The notes beneath the pieces are model-generated. The model was not told where the DNA came from. It saw nothing but the letters and a program-made list of their open reading frames with translations, and searched no databases. 23,642 bases of DNA from a virus. This document shows positions 7,143 to 14,239 of this stretch, one piece after another (position 1 is the stretch's first letter; the number at the start of each line of letters is the position of its first letter). The stretch covers positions 1-23,642 of IMG/VR virus record IMGVR_UViG_3300021959_000396. One strand, given 5' to 3'. A program made the position numbers and the translations under genes.

Positions 7143-7823
7143 ATGACAAATGGTGAAATAAGAAAATACTGCAAAGACAACAATGTGTCTAAAGCAGAAG
7201 CATACGCATACTTTAATCAAGTGATGCGAAATAACTTGGCAAACAAGCCAGTTAAAAGTAAAATAGTCAAAAAACTTATGAATGCTCATAAGGCTAGCAA
7301 AGAAATCAAAAAGCCTGTGGGTTTATACATTGGCTACAAACCAAAAAATCACAAAGAAGGTAGCACTTATAGTACTTGGCGTTTGGTTGCTGATTACGAT
7401 AACATTATGGAATCTAAAAGAATGTTAGACAGAGATGGGTTTACCAGAGAGGATTTGAGTAGTGCTTTATGGGAATATTTTAGAAATGACAAGTATCAAG
7501 TAGATATGAATGGTAACTGTATTGAAGATACTCACGCATTAGCAACTGCTGTAATGGCTTATCTTACAACTTACAATGGTTTTGTTGGTGCTAATACTGG
7601 TTATTTAATGACTGTGAAAGAATGGGATCCTACAAATCCTAACGGTGCTAAACACGGTGGTATTAGATTAAAAGCCAATGGTTTTGAAAAACACACATCA
7701 TTTGAAGATTGGAACACTTGGACAGCCGAGAACCAAAACGATAAAGATGAAATCAGATCATTATTTGATGGTTGTTTTGCTATGGAAGATGCTATGGCAG
7801 ACGGCACAATAATAGGTATATAG
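7143..7823 (+). CDS. Unknown protein, first gene of plus-strand cassette
   Basis: The product has 226 residues. The basic helical N-terminus (about residues 1-60, with MTNGEIRKYCKDNNVSKAEA and IVKKLMNAHKASKEIKKP) could bind nucleic acid. The remainder is mixed and includes STWRLVADYDNIMESKRMLD, an HALATAVMAYLTTYNG helix and an acidic C-terminus. No catalytic motif or family is recognised. It is driven by a consensus sigma70 promoter and an AAAAGGAG ribosome site, so it is probably expressed early. The next small gene follows after nine bases. Confidence 0.75.
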   Translation: MTNGEIRKYCKDNNVSKAEAYAYFNQVMRNNLANKPVKSKIVKKLMNAHKASKEIKKPVGLYIGYKPKNHKEGSTYSTWRLVADYDNIMESKRMLDRDGFTREDLSSALWEYFRNDKYQVDMNGNCIEDTHALATAVMAYLTTYNGFVGANTGYLMTVKEWDPTNPNGAKHGGIRLKANGFEKHTSFEDWNTWTAENQNDKDEIRSLFDGCFAMEDAMADGTIIGI

Positions 7824-7832
7824 GAGGACGAT

Positions 7833-8012
7833 ATGTCAGAAGATCAAGTAAAAAAACTAATCAAAGATCTAGATCCAGCCAGAAAAGTAGAAGTTTTAAC
7901 TGCTAATCTGTTTAGGATATATTTAGACCCAGAATGTAAACTTTCAGACGCAGAGCAAAAAACTGTAACAGGTGCTCTTAGGATTGTTAGTTTATATAGA
8001 AGTAAAATATAG
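7833..8012 (+). CDS. Small helical protein of unknown function
   Basis: The product has 59 residues, beginning MSEDQVKKLIKDLDPARKVE and ending ALRIVSLYRSKI, and appears wholly alpha-helical. The ATG at 7833 has GGAGG about 6 bases upstream, starting within the stop of the preceding gene, so the two are likely one transcript. Promoter 2 begins directly after its stop. No family recognised. Confidence 0.7.
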   Translation: MSEDQVKKLIKDLDPARKVEVLTANLFRIYLDPECKLSDAEQKTVTGALRIVSLYRSKI

Positions 8013-8013
8013 G

Positions 8014-8041
8014 TTGACAACGCATCTATATTTGTTATAAT
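8014..8041 (+). promoter_or_regulatory. Sigma70-type promoter 2
   Basis: TTGACA at 8014-8019, a 16-base spacer and TATAAT at 8036-8041. It is followed by a leader identical to that of promoter 1 up to the ATG at 8073. Confidence 0.85.
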
Positions 8042-8072
8042 AGTTGTATATTTTAAATAAAAGGAGTAAAAT

Positions 8073-8276
8073 ATGATGACATACGAACAACTACAAGACT
8101 TAATGGATAAGGCTTGGGATTTGGCTGTTGAACGAGCACAGTCAGAACACAATATACTGCCTGACGCAGATGGAGATTACTCTAACAGTGATCATCAGGT
8201 AGTGAATGCAATCCAGAGTGAAATATTTGAAGAACTAGGCGGTGATTTAGATGCTTACTATGAGGAGATGGCGTAA
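8073..8276 (+). CDS. Small acidic protein of unknown function
   Basis: The product has 67 residues and is acidic and helical, with MMTYEQLQDLMDKAWDLAVE and an EIFEELGGDLDAYYEEMA end. The start has AAAAGGAG upstream in the conserved leader. The stop overlaps the next ATG as TAATG within a GAGGAGATGGCGTAATG junction that recurs with small changes at three other gene boundaries. First gene of a three-gene unit with 8276-8611 and 8611-9564. Function unknown. Confidence 0.7.
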   Translation: MMTYEQLQDLMDKAWDLAVERAQSEHNILPDADGDYSNSDHQVVNAIQSEIFEELGGDLDAYYEEMA

Positions 8277-8611
8277 TGAGTAAATCATCAGTATCAAAAC
8301 ACACACCTGAAGTATTAAAGGATGTGCTGAAAAAAAGAGCAAAGCATATTGATGCACTAGCAGTATTGCAAAAAGACATAGACTTTTTACAAGACTTGCA
8401 AAAAACATTTGGTAATAACCCTACCAAAGAAGAAAATGTGGTACTGGCAAAGTATCTTTCTGTGTTAGATTACAAAACAGAATACTTGGGCCAACTGTTA
8501 GAGAAAGCAGATATGAACTTCAGCAAAGAAAGAAGCACATTCAAACATTTTCATCATATGAAAGACTTATATAATATCACAGTAGTAATATCAGAAAAGG
8601 AGGTGGCGTAA
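8276..8611 (+). CDS. Helical, coiled-coil protein of unknown function
   Basis: The product has 111 residues, Lys-rich and predicted mostly helical, with LKDVLKKRAKHIDALAVLQK, FLQDLQKTFGNNPTKEEN and an HFHHMKDLYNITVVISEKEVA end. Both boundaries are TAATG overlaps, and its 3' end carries the recurrent AAGGAGGTGGCGTAATG junction that serves as ribosome site for the next gene. It is probably translated together with the metallopeptidase-like protein downstream. No family recognised. Confidence 0.7.
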   Translation: MSKSSVSKHTPEVLKDVLKKRAKHIDALAVLQKDIDFLQDLQKTFGNNPTKEENVVLAKYLSVLDYKTEYLGQLLEKADMNFSKERSTFKHFHHMKDLYNITVVISEKEVA

Positions 8612-9564
8612 TGAGTAATATAGGACTCAAAATAAGAAACGAAAACGAACAACAAGTTGTGGATATTATGACTAGATGCCACGATTGGTTAGCAAAAGAG
8701 TTAGACATAGAAAGCAATATGGCTTTTGGTAGAACTTGTAACTGGGGCAAAGACGCCTTTCACGTAGGCTTATGGTATAACTCTTCTAACCAAAGTGTGT
8801 TAAACTTTAGAAACTTGTATGGTGCTAATATGTATCGAATGTTAAAGATTGTGGCACACGAGGCTAGACACGCCGTGCAATACAAAACTGGTATGCTTGT
8901 TGAAGCAGGTCGTAGTCGTAAAACAAAACACGACGGCAAATGGGAAACTGGTATATGGAATGGTGAATACTGGAGTGGACCATACAGAGATGCTCCTTGG
9001 GAAATAGATGCTAGAGCACACGCAGAGCCTTATGCACAAATGGTTATTGATGCTGGTATTATCAGTCAAGAAGAACTCAGTTTGAAACTTGCTGGTAGAG
9101 AAGGTGATAGTGACCATATGATTGTGAGATTAGAAGATGAGACTTATGATGAGATCAGAGAAAAATATGGTAAGGTTTCTTTTTGGAAAGTGGCGGCTAT
9201 AACTAGAGAAGAAGATCTTGCTAATACAGATAGATTTGAAGATTTAGTCAAGTCGCATTTTGTTCTCAAAAGCAACAAACGGTATTCATACAACTATCCA
9301 GATTCATTGAAAGATGACGAGGGCAGAGTATTCCATAGTCCTGAACTTAAGGCTTTTTGCAAAGAAGCAAAAAAGGTTTGGGACGATGCCAAGAAACAGA
9401 CCAAACTCACATACAGAGATGATGCTATAGCATTCTTAACTCAAGAAGAAACTGCTGAACTTAAGAAAGCAAAGGCTACTAAAAATGATATGTTTTGGGC
9501 CGCACAGAAGAATGTGGTTGAATACAAATCACGTCCTGCTACTGAAGATGATTTGGTATATTAA
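8611..9564 (+). CDS. Metallopeptidase-like protein (HExxH)
   Basis: The product has 317 residues. The helix MLKIVAHEARHAVQY holds the zinc-peptidase signature HEARH at residues 83-87: two His ligands and the catalytic Glu84. About 44 residues later the segment PWEIDARAHAE (129-139) offers Glu131 as a third ligand, as in gluzincin-type peptidases. No signal peptide or membrane segment is seen, so it should act in the host cytoplasm. It could cleave a host or phage protein during takeover, or be an antidefence factor; the substrate is unknown. Translation is coupled to the preceding gene through AGGAGGTGGCGTAATG. Confidence 0.7.
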   Translation: MSNIGLKIRNENEQQVVDIMTRCHDWLAKELDIESNMAFGRTCNWGKDAFHVGLWYNSSNQSVLNFRNLYGANMYRMLKIVAHEARHAVQYKTGMLVEAGRSRKTKHDGKWETGIWNGEYWSGPYRDAPWEIDARAHAEPYAQMVIDAGIISQEELSLKLAGREGDSDHMIVRLEDETYDEIREKYGKVSFWKVAAITREEDLANTDRFEDLVKSHFVLKSNKRYSYNYPDSLKDDEGRVFHSPELKAFCKEAKKVWDDAKKQTKLTYRDDAIAFLTQEETAELKKAKATKNDMFWAAQKNVVEYKSRPATEDDLVY

Positions 9565-9568
9565 GAGG

Positions 9569-9597
9569 TTGACACAGGCGGCTAATAACGTTATAAT
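9569..9597 (+). promoter_or_regulatory. Sigma70-type promoter 3
   Basis: TTGACA at 9569-9574, a 17-base spacer and TATAAT at 9592-9597, followed by AGTTGTATATTT and AAAAGGAG before the ATG at 9627. It begins 5 bases after the metallopeptidase stop. Confidence 0.85.
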
Positions 9598-9626
9598 AGT
9601 TGTATATTTAAAAAAAGGAGTAATAT

Positions 9627-9821
9627 ATGAGTAAAAATAATCAAATATCAAACTGGAGCCAAACTTACTATTCAGGCTTAAAAGCATATCAACACAAAGC
9701 AAACAACGAATGGTTTGTTATGATGTTCGATAAGTTTCTTAAGGCAGATGGTGTACTCACAGTTCCTAACTTGGGTAAATCATTTACCAAAAGTGGTTCA
9801 ACCTATAAGGAGGTGGCGTAA
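9627..9821 (+). CDS. Small protein of unknown function
   Basis: The product has 64 residues, aromatic-rich: MSKNNQISNWSQTYYSGLKA, then NNEWFVMMFDKFLKADG and a KEVA end encoded by the recurrent GGAGGTGGCG junction. The start lies in the conserved promoter leader with AAAAGGAG. The stop overlaps the next start as TAATG. Function unknown. Confidence 0.65.
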   Translation: MSKNNQISNWSQTYYSGLKAYQHKANNEWFVMMFDKFLKADGVLTVPNLGKSFTKSGSTYKEVA

Positions 9822-10120
9822 TGAGACTAACACAAGAACAACGAGATTTCATTGTACAACAGATTGAATCAAGTATCAATGATGGTCAAGTATATGACTA
9901 TTACGATTTTGATAATATAACAATCACTTGGGTTCAAGCAGACGAGTCTTATATAGTGGAGAACAACGGTAAGCAAATCAGGTTCGTTAGTCCAAGTGAC
10001 ATTGCTTGGCATCTAGACGATTTGTCAGACCAACAACTTATAGATTGGTTTATTGAAGAACACGGTTGTGATGATTGGTTTGAAGAATGTTTAGAAGAAG
10101 AAATGCAGGAGGTGGCGTAA
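9821..10120 (+). CDS. Acidic small protein of unknown function
   Basis: The product has 99 residues and is strongly acidic, rich in Asp, Glu, Trp and Tyr: MRLTQEQRDFIVQQIESSIN, a DIAWHLDDLSDQQLIDWFIE helix and an EECLEEEMQEVA end. A compact acidic protein of this kind could mimic DNA or bind a basic partner, but nothing here proves that. It is coupled on both sides by TAATG overlaps, and its last codons form the ribosome site of the next, highly basic gene, so the acidic and basic products may be partners. Confidence 0.7.
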   Translation: MRLTQEQRDFIVQQIESSINDGQVYDYYDFDNITITWVQADESYIVENNGKQIRFVSPSDIAWHLDDLSDQQLIDWFIEEHGCDDWFEECLEEEMQEVA

Positions 10121-10341
10121 TGGCTAAGTTAAAAGGCAAAGCAAGAGCAAAGGCTCGTAAGACAAAACGTATGGCATACAAACAATCTAAAAACTGTATG
10201 TTATTGCTACCAAACGGTGGATATAAAATGATTTCTGAAAAAGAAGCAGATGCATTGAAAGATGGATTAGGATTGCAAAGATTATCTGAAAGATTGAAGA
10301 TGTTTACACAAAGGTTGACTTCATCCTCAGAGATGCTATAA
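10120..10341 (+). CDS. Basic small protein of unknown function
   Basis: The product has 73 residues. The N-terminus MAKLKGKARAKARKTKRMAY is very basic and the rest is helical (EKEADALKDGLGLQRLSERL). I start it at the ATG at 10120, which has AGGAGGTGGCG upstream; an in-frame ATG at 10087 lies inside the previous gene and lacks a ribosome site. It may bind nucleic acid. The last codons and stop (ATG CTA TAA) are built into the -10 box of promoter 4, showing how tightly the modules are packed. Confidence 0.65.
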   Translation: MAKLKGKARAKARKTKRMAYKQSKNCMLLLPNGGYKMISEKEADALKDGLGLQRLSERLKMFTQRLTSSSEML

Positions 10342-10342
10342 T
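10315..10342 (+). promoter_or_regulatory. Sigma70-type promoter 4
   Basis: TTGACT at 10315-10320, a 16-base spacer and TATAAT at 10337-10342, lying inside the end of the preceding gene. AGTTTTATATT and AAAAGGAG follow before the ATG at 10372. Confidence 0.85.
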
Positions 10343-10371
10343 AGTTTTATATTAAACAAAAGGAGTAATAT

Positions 10372-10764
10372 ATGAAAACATTCAACTACAAAGACAACAT
10401 AAACTACGATGATGATAGATATTCGCCTGGTTTATACAGACTACACGTGGGCAAATACGAATCACCGTACCATATTGTGCTAGGCGAGTTTGTACACTTT
10501 AATGATATGCAAAAGTATGTGCAAAATGCTTTTCCAAAAATGTGTGTTACTGATATTGATTATATAGGTAGCAGAGCAAATATGGATAACTTCGACTCAG
10601 TGGTAGAATCATTAATGGCTACACCATTTAATAGAAAACTGTTCAAAGGTCCACAAAGTATGGATGACTGGATGCAGTTTCATAAAAACAGAACAACTTT
10701 CCAACCAGTTCAAGATGCTACTGAAACAGAAGATTTACAATCAAGACAGTCGGCATTCAGTTAA
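10372..10764 (+). CDS. Unknown protein
   Basis: The product has 130 residues. The N-terminal part is mixed alpha/beta (YSPGLYRLHVGKYESPYHIV and a GEFVHFNDMQKYVQNAFPK helix) and the C-terminal tail is polar and probably disordered (DATETEDLQSRQSAFS). It starts in the fourth copy of the promoter-leader module with AAAAGGAG. No catalytic motif recognised. Its stop overlaps the next start as TAATG. Confidence 0.7.
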   Translation: MKTFNYKDNINYDDDRYSPGLYRLHVGKYESPYHIVLGEFVHFNDMQKYVQNAFPKMCVTDIDYIGSRANMDNFDSVVESLMATPFNRKLFKGPQSMDDWMQFHKNRTTFQPVQDATETEDLQSRQSAFS

Positions 10765-10958
10765 TGTATGAGATTGTAGCAGAAAAACCCACTAGGGTAA
10801 CTCGCAAACAGTGGCGCAACAAACAATGCGCCATTGCTTATTGTAGTATACTACAAAACAGATGGAAGAACGAATATTTCAAAGTCCAGAGACTGCGGGG
10901 CACTCATACCCCATTCCTTCGGTCTTATATGCCAGGCTGGCCCACTGGTGGACGATAA
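10764..10958 (+). CDS. Doubtful small ORF over a hairpin-rich stretch
   Basis: The 64-residue frame starts MYEIVAEKPTRVTRKQWRNK at a TAATG overlap with the previous gene, without the usual GGAGG. The C-terminal half uses codons unusual for this genome (CGG, CTG, GGC, CCC) and ends inside a terminator-like hairpin. Perfect inverted repeats run through it (812-833 and 841-856 of the 10-kb block, i.e. 10812-10833 and 10841-10856). The first half may be coding; the second may serve as RNA structure. Function unknown. Confidence 0.4.
   Translation: MYEIVAEKPTRVTRKQWRNKQCAIAYCSILQNRWKNEYFKVQRLRGTHTPFLRSYMPGWPTGGR
10812..10856. repeat. Inverted repeat and 16-base perfect palindrome
   Basis: TGGCGCA (10812-10818) and TGCGCCA (10827-10833) form a perfect 7-base stem. 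Directly after it, 10841-10856 reads TTGTAGTATACTACAA, a perfect palindrome that could be a dimeric repressor site or part of a folded RNA. Confidence 0.6.
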
Positions 10959-10968
10959 GGGCCTTTTT
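10939..10968 (+). terminator. Possible intrinsic terminator of first plus-strand unit
   Basis: GGCCC at 10939-10943 and GGGCC at 10959-10963 form a G/C-only stem with a 15-base loop, followed by TTTTT. It lies between the early-type promoters and the ATAAATA-driven unit at 11027, so it would separate the two expression classes. The loop is long for a strong terminator. Confidence 0.5.
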
Positions 10969-10992
10969 ACACACTCAATCAGTATAAAAGTG

Positions 10993-10999
10993 ATAAATA
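10993..10999 (+). promoter_or_regulatory. T4-type late promoter on the plus strand
   Basis: AAAGTGATAAATACT, with ATAAATA 27 bases before the ATG at 11027 and AAAAGGAG between. The same 15-base string occurs on the minus strand before the 14210 gene. It suggests that the three genes 11027-12592 are expressed late. Confidence 0.6.
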
Positions 11000-11026
11000 C
11001 TTTTGTTAGCAACAAAAGGAGATACA

Positions 11027-11707
11027 ATGAAAATACACACAAAATACTTTGGCCCAGGGCCTAGACAAAACGTAACTAAAGATTTAGATTTACCTGTGCC
11101 TACTGTTATAAAAGATCAAAAGGTGCAAGACTATGACGGTAATCGTTGGATAACCAAATCCATAAAACTTATACCATTTAACACTCAAAAAGCACCTAAT
11201 GGTGTTGACAACTGGGTTTATTTTGATTTAGACACAGAAGAATGGATATATGGTTGGTTAACCAGAATAGTGTTAGAATATCAACACAAAATAAACACTT
11301 TCCCCACAGCACTGGGCAAGTTAGACCAAACAATCAATAAAAAAGGCACATACGATAGATTAAACAGTTTTAACAGTATACTAACTACTTGTAGTGGATT
11401 GGTATTGAATCGCACCAGAGCAACTGAAATAAAGTTCACTACCAAACAGTTAGCAGACATAGAAAAAGTGTTTGACATAGCAACTTATGTGTTTAGAGAT
11501 ATTCGCGTTAAGAATCACAGCACAGGAGAGTTTGAATCCAGTGTGCTCACAACCAAAGATATTGGCTATCACAGAACTACCAAAGTGCCCAATGAAGATA
11601 TAATGAGAATATATTTTATGAAGAATCCAGGTCTCACTATAGGCGCAGATGGTCACACATACGATGACACACCACTGGATCTTTTTATAGGAGGCAAAAA
11701 TGGCTAA
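11027..11707 (+). CDS. Unknown protein
   Basis: The product has 226 residues: MKIHTKYFGPGPRQNVTKDL, then a DNWVYFDLDTEEWIYGWLTR aromatic patch, a helical middle (ADIEKVFDIATYVFRDIRVK) and a C-terminal DIMRIYFMKNPGL. The ATG at 11027 is chosen because AAAAGGAG lies 5 bases upstream; a longer frame from a TTG at 11003 has no such site. It heads a three-gene unit and overlaps the helix-turn-helix gene by 8 bases. No family recognised. Confidence 0.7.
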   Translation: MKIHTKYFGPGPRQNVTKDLDLPVPTVIKDQKVQDYDGNRWITKSIKLIPFNTQKAPNGVDNWVYFDLDTEEWIYGWLTRIVLEYQHKINTFPTALGKLDQTINKKGTYDRLNSFNSILTTCSGLVLNRTRATEIKFTTKQLADIEKVFDIATYVFRDIRVKNHSTGEFESSVLTTKDIGYHRTTKVPNEDIMRIYFMKNPGLTIGADGHTYDDTPLDLFIGGKNG

Positions 11708-12095
11708 CGGTAGCAAAATAACATTACCAGACGGTACCAAAATAACTCAGTTTGAACAAAAATGGGGCATTGATGCAGTACAGTTGGCAAAACTGGAAGG
11801 AGTAGGCCCAGCCACTATTCATATGAGAGTATTGAACTATGGCACACCCTTTCAAAGACGAGCAAAAACCACTATGTGGGAAGACGTTTACGGTAAAACA
11901 CTGGGTGAAATAGCCATTGAAGAAGGCTTACACCCTGTGACCTGTGCTAACAAACACTACACACTGGGCAGTTGTTATGCCAAAACAGATCAACGTTTTG
12001 CACGTGGTAAACTTACCAAAGAAGATTGGACCAAAAATCCTAGATATTTGAGAATGATCAAACCCACACACTTCACATTGGAGGACATACTGTGA
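11700..12095 (+). CDS. Two-repeat helix-turn-helix protein
   Basis: The product has 131 residues. Two copies of a unit of about 36 residues are seen. One is WGIDAVQLAKLEGVGPATI plus NYGTPF (about 22-51). The other is YGKTLGEIAIEEGLHPVTC plus TLGSCYA (about 64-94). Each looks like a helix-turn-helix ending in a G-x-x-[YF] element. The same unit occurs three times in the protein at 14368-15039, so the two genes are paralogues. It probably binds DNA, perhaps phage control regions. The ATG at 11700 is preceded by an AGGAGG-like site and overlaps the upstream gene by 8 bases. Confidence 0.7.
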   Translation: MANGSKITLPDGTKITQFEQKWGIDAVQLAKLEGVGPATIHMRVLNYGTPFQRRAKTTMWEDVYGKTLGEIAIEEGLHPVTCANKHYTLGSCYAKTDQRFARGKLTKEDWTKNPRYLRMIKPTHFTLEDIL

Positions 12096-12592
12096 ACCCA
12101 CATTTGGAATATTTGGACCATTTGGATCAACACCAGTACAGCACATTTAATATGGCACAGAAAATGACTGTGATTAATGATTTCGCAGAACTTTGCGGTT
12201 TACAGCCATTTAGCCGTAATGGTATTGTGTGGATATACAATGATCCTGCTAAGTCACCTAATCCTAGACAACCTTACGTAACTGTATACTTCAATGCGGC
12301 TAGTGTGCTAGACAACACAGGAAACATAGTGTGTAATAGTTATGGAATAGATACTCTAGATGCTATTGAGTTTGAAGCAGGATTCAAAAACCCTACCAGT
12401 GAATGGTACAGCAAAAGTGAACACAGAACTTTGGGTTTGCCAAAACTAAAGCCTATTGAAATACATCAAGAAAGCATTAATGTGGATTATACAGATTTAG
12501 CCAGTGTTAAGAGATTGTTCACTATGTGGAGCAAAGTTATCAACTATGATTGGGTTGGTAAACTGATTGATCCTGGTATTAAAGGCATCTAA
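12092..12592 (+). CDS. Unknown protein, last gene of first plus-strand cassette
   Basis: The product has 166 residues: MNPHLEYLDHLDQHQYSTFN, an NDFAELCGLQPFSRNGIVWI segment, and a C-terminal SVKRLFTMWSKVINYDWVGK. I start it at the GTG at 12092, which overlaps the upstream TGA (GTGA) and has GGAGG about 8 bases before. Its TAA overlaps the stop of the convergent minus-strand gene by three bases. No catalytic motif or family recognised. Confidence 0.7.
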   Translation: MNPHLEYLDHLDQHQYSTFNMAQKMTVINDFAELCGLQPFSRNGIVWIYNDPAKSPNPRQPYVTVYFNAASVLDNTGNIVCNSYGIDTLDAIEFEAGFKNPTSEWYSKSEHRTLGLPKLKPIEIHQESINVDYTDLASVKRLFTMWSKVINYDWVGKLIDPGIKGI

Positions 12593-12801
12593 TCCTTCTT
12601 TTTACCAAATATTCTATCCCAACCTTCAGCATATAAATCATCATCAGTACCACGTCGTGCTGAGCCTTTTCCTCCGTGAGTTTGAGTTGGCTTATACTTA
12701 AAGCCTTCTGATTTATCACGCATTTCTCTTAATGCTGGTGTGTTGTTGATTATCTTTTCGTTGCGGATCCATTCTTTTGATCCTTTTGGTGGTGTTGTCA
12801 T
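12589..12801 (-). CDS. Small conserved-type phage protein, unknown function
   Basis: The product has 70 residues, polar and basic. It includes THGGKGSARRGTDDDLYAEG and a WDRIFGKKKD end. This GGKGS plus W/YDxIFGKK ending is familiar from small proteins of marine phages, usually without assigned function. The start overlaps the large terminase stop (ATGA), so it is translated with the terminase. It is the last gene before the oppositely oriented cassette. Confidence 0.65.
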   Translation of the reverse strand: MTTPPKGSKEWIRNEKIINNTPALREMRDKSEGFKYKPTQTHGGKGSARRGTDDDLYAEGWDRIFGKKKD

Positions 12802-14027
12802 AAGTTTCTCCCTGTGCTACGCCTTGTGGGCATATACTTTTCTGTTCTAACGTTACGTATGGGCCAAGTTCTTTCTATATAGTAACCCAATGCATCTGTG
12901 ATATGGTCATAGCCTGAAGTTTTATCTGGCTGTCGGGTGCCTTCTTTGTATGTCATTTTGATTAAGCCTTCTCTAGTCTGTTTACACTTGGGATCAATGA
13001 ATAACAAGTGTTCCTTCACGGTGTTACGCAATCTGGCATTAACCGCCGCAATACGTTCTGCTACAGGAGGGTTAGTGCTACCTGTTCGCACGTGAAAGCC
13101 GTGTTGTTGTAGTATTAAGTGGTCTGTGATACCTGTTGAAGCAGTAGTACGTCTTACACCTGATGCGTCTGGATACACAATAACTCCACGTTTAGGATAT
13201 CGTCTTTTTATCTCTTCGCACATCTCATTGGTGTTTGAACTGTATATGGTTATTTCATCTATTACCCAAGCACGTTCGCCATCTTGTATGCAGATAACAG
13301 CACTCATTGGATCTATGTTAAAGTCCATTCCTATGTGCAATGGTGCAGTAGGTGGTATTTGTGGCATACTGGCAATATTGGCATCTGAGAAAGCATAGTA
13401 GCATACACCACTATATGAAACAAACTGCGATAAGTATTCCTGTTCGAATGTGCGTTCGTCTAAGTCTTTTTTGGCTTGTGCTATCTCTTCAGGCGGCACA
13501 TTACCACCTTGTTCTGTGGTGAACTGCCAACTGCTCCATTCTGATTCTGAGCCTTGATTGTACAAATCATAAAACCAGTTTCTGCCTTTAGGTGAGCCAA
13601 TGAATAGTGCGTGTCCGCCAGTATCTGATAATGTGGGCCGAAGTATTTGATAGAATGTGTCTGCGTGTATGTCAGCACACTCATCCATTACTATAAAGTT
13701 ATATTTGGCACCACGTAATGCTTCTCTGTTGTCTGCACTACGAATATATATGATACTGCCATTCTTTAACTGTATGTTGAGATCACTTTCATTTACTTTG
13801 TCTATCCATCTCACAGCATACAGTCTATTTTTCAGTTCGTCCCATATAACTTGCTTTGCTTGTCGATAAGTTGGTGCCACATACAGGCAACGTTGATTGG
13901 GTAATCTGGCAAACTTGGCAAGTTCATTGATACTCAAAAAACTTTTGCCAAAACGTCTACCCGCGGCTACTACTCTAAATCGCGCGGTGCTGTCACTCAC
14001 AGTTTGTTGCGGTGCAGTCAGTTTCAC
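12798..14027 (-). CDS. Terminase large subunit
   Basis: This is the 409-residue ATP-driven DNA packaging motor and nuclease. The ATPase has Walker A GRRFGKS (23-29), Walker B IVMDE (112-116) and the coupling motif IGSPKG (about 143-148). The nuclease domain has MDFNID with Asp235, VIDEI with Asp257 and Glu258, VYPDAS with Asp287, and the terminal GYDHITDALGYY (Asp374 and Asp378). All key acidic residues are present. The GTG at 14027 follows the upstream stop by three bases with no clear ribosome site, so it is likely coupled to the membrane-protein gene. Length is typical of compact phage terminases. Confidence 0.93.
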   Translation of the reverse strand: MKLTAPQQTVSDSTARFRVVAAGRRFGKSFLSINELAKFARLPNQRCLYVAPTYRQAKQVIWDELKNRLYAVRWIDKVNESDLNIQLKNGSIIYIRSADNREALRGAKYNFIVMDECADIHADTFYQILRPTLSDTGGHALFIGSPKGRNWFYDLYNQGSESEWSSWQFTTEQGGNVPPEEIAQAKKDLDERTFEQEYLSQFVSYSGVCYYAFSDANIASMPQIPPTAPLHIGMDFNIDPMSAVICIQDGERAWVIDEITIYSSNTNEMCEEIKRRYPKRGVIVYPDASGVRRTTASTGITDHLILQQHGFHVRTGSTNPPVAERIAAVNARLRNTVKEHLLFIDPKCKQTREGLIKMTYKEGTRQPDKTSGYDHITDALGYYIERTWPIRNVRTEKYMPTRRSTGRNL

Positions 14028-14030
14028 AGT

Positions 14031-14210
14031 TTAATGTAGATTGTTGTTAGGCTTTTGTAGTTCTGAACCATAACCTATAATCAATGTTATAATGGTTAAT
14101 GGTGTAAACCAGGGGTTTAACATTCCCAACATTTGACCCCACAGCATACTGATACCTGCTATGCTCATTGTGTTTATAAACTTGGTCTTTTCTTCTGAAT
14201 ACATCTTCAT
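14031..14210 (-). CDS. Small membrane protein, holin candidate
   Basis: The product has 59 residues. A short charged N-terminus (MKMYSEEKTKF) is followed by one or two hydrophobic segments over about residues 12-48 (MSIAGISMLWGQMLGMLNPW and PLTIITLIIGYG), then a polar tail. The start at 14210 is supported by AAGGAG 8 bases upstream and by the ATAAATA motif at 14240; a longer frame from 14249 would start inside that motif. Size and topology would allow a holin, but no endolysin is next to it, so the lysis role is a guess. Transcribed with the large terminase. Confidence 0.65.
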   Translation of the reverse strand: MKMYSEEKTKFINTMSIAGISMLWGQMLGMLNPWFTPLTIITLIIGYGSELQKPNNNLH

Positions 14211-14239
14211 ATCTCTATCTCCTTGGATTGTTACAGTAG

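Noticed and set aside
7038-7289. 83-residue minus-strand hydrophobic frame
   Set aside because: Lies antisense to promoter 1 and the first cassette gene, with no ribosome site.
10880-10968. Possible tRNA or tmRNA-like fold
   Set aside because: Stems are present but no GTTCRA T-loop, no seven-base acceptor stem and no CCA-type end.
13481-13684. 67-residue minus-strand frame within the large terminase gene
   Set aside because: It lies in another frame across an intact, motif-complete terminase sequence.
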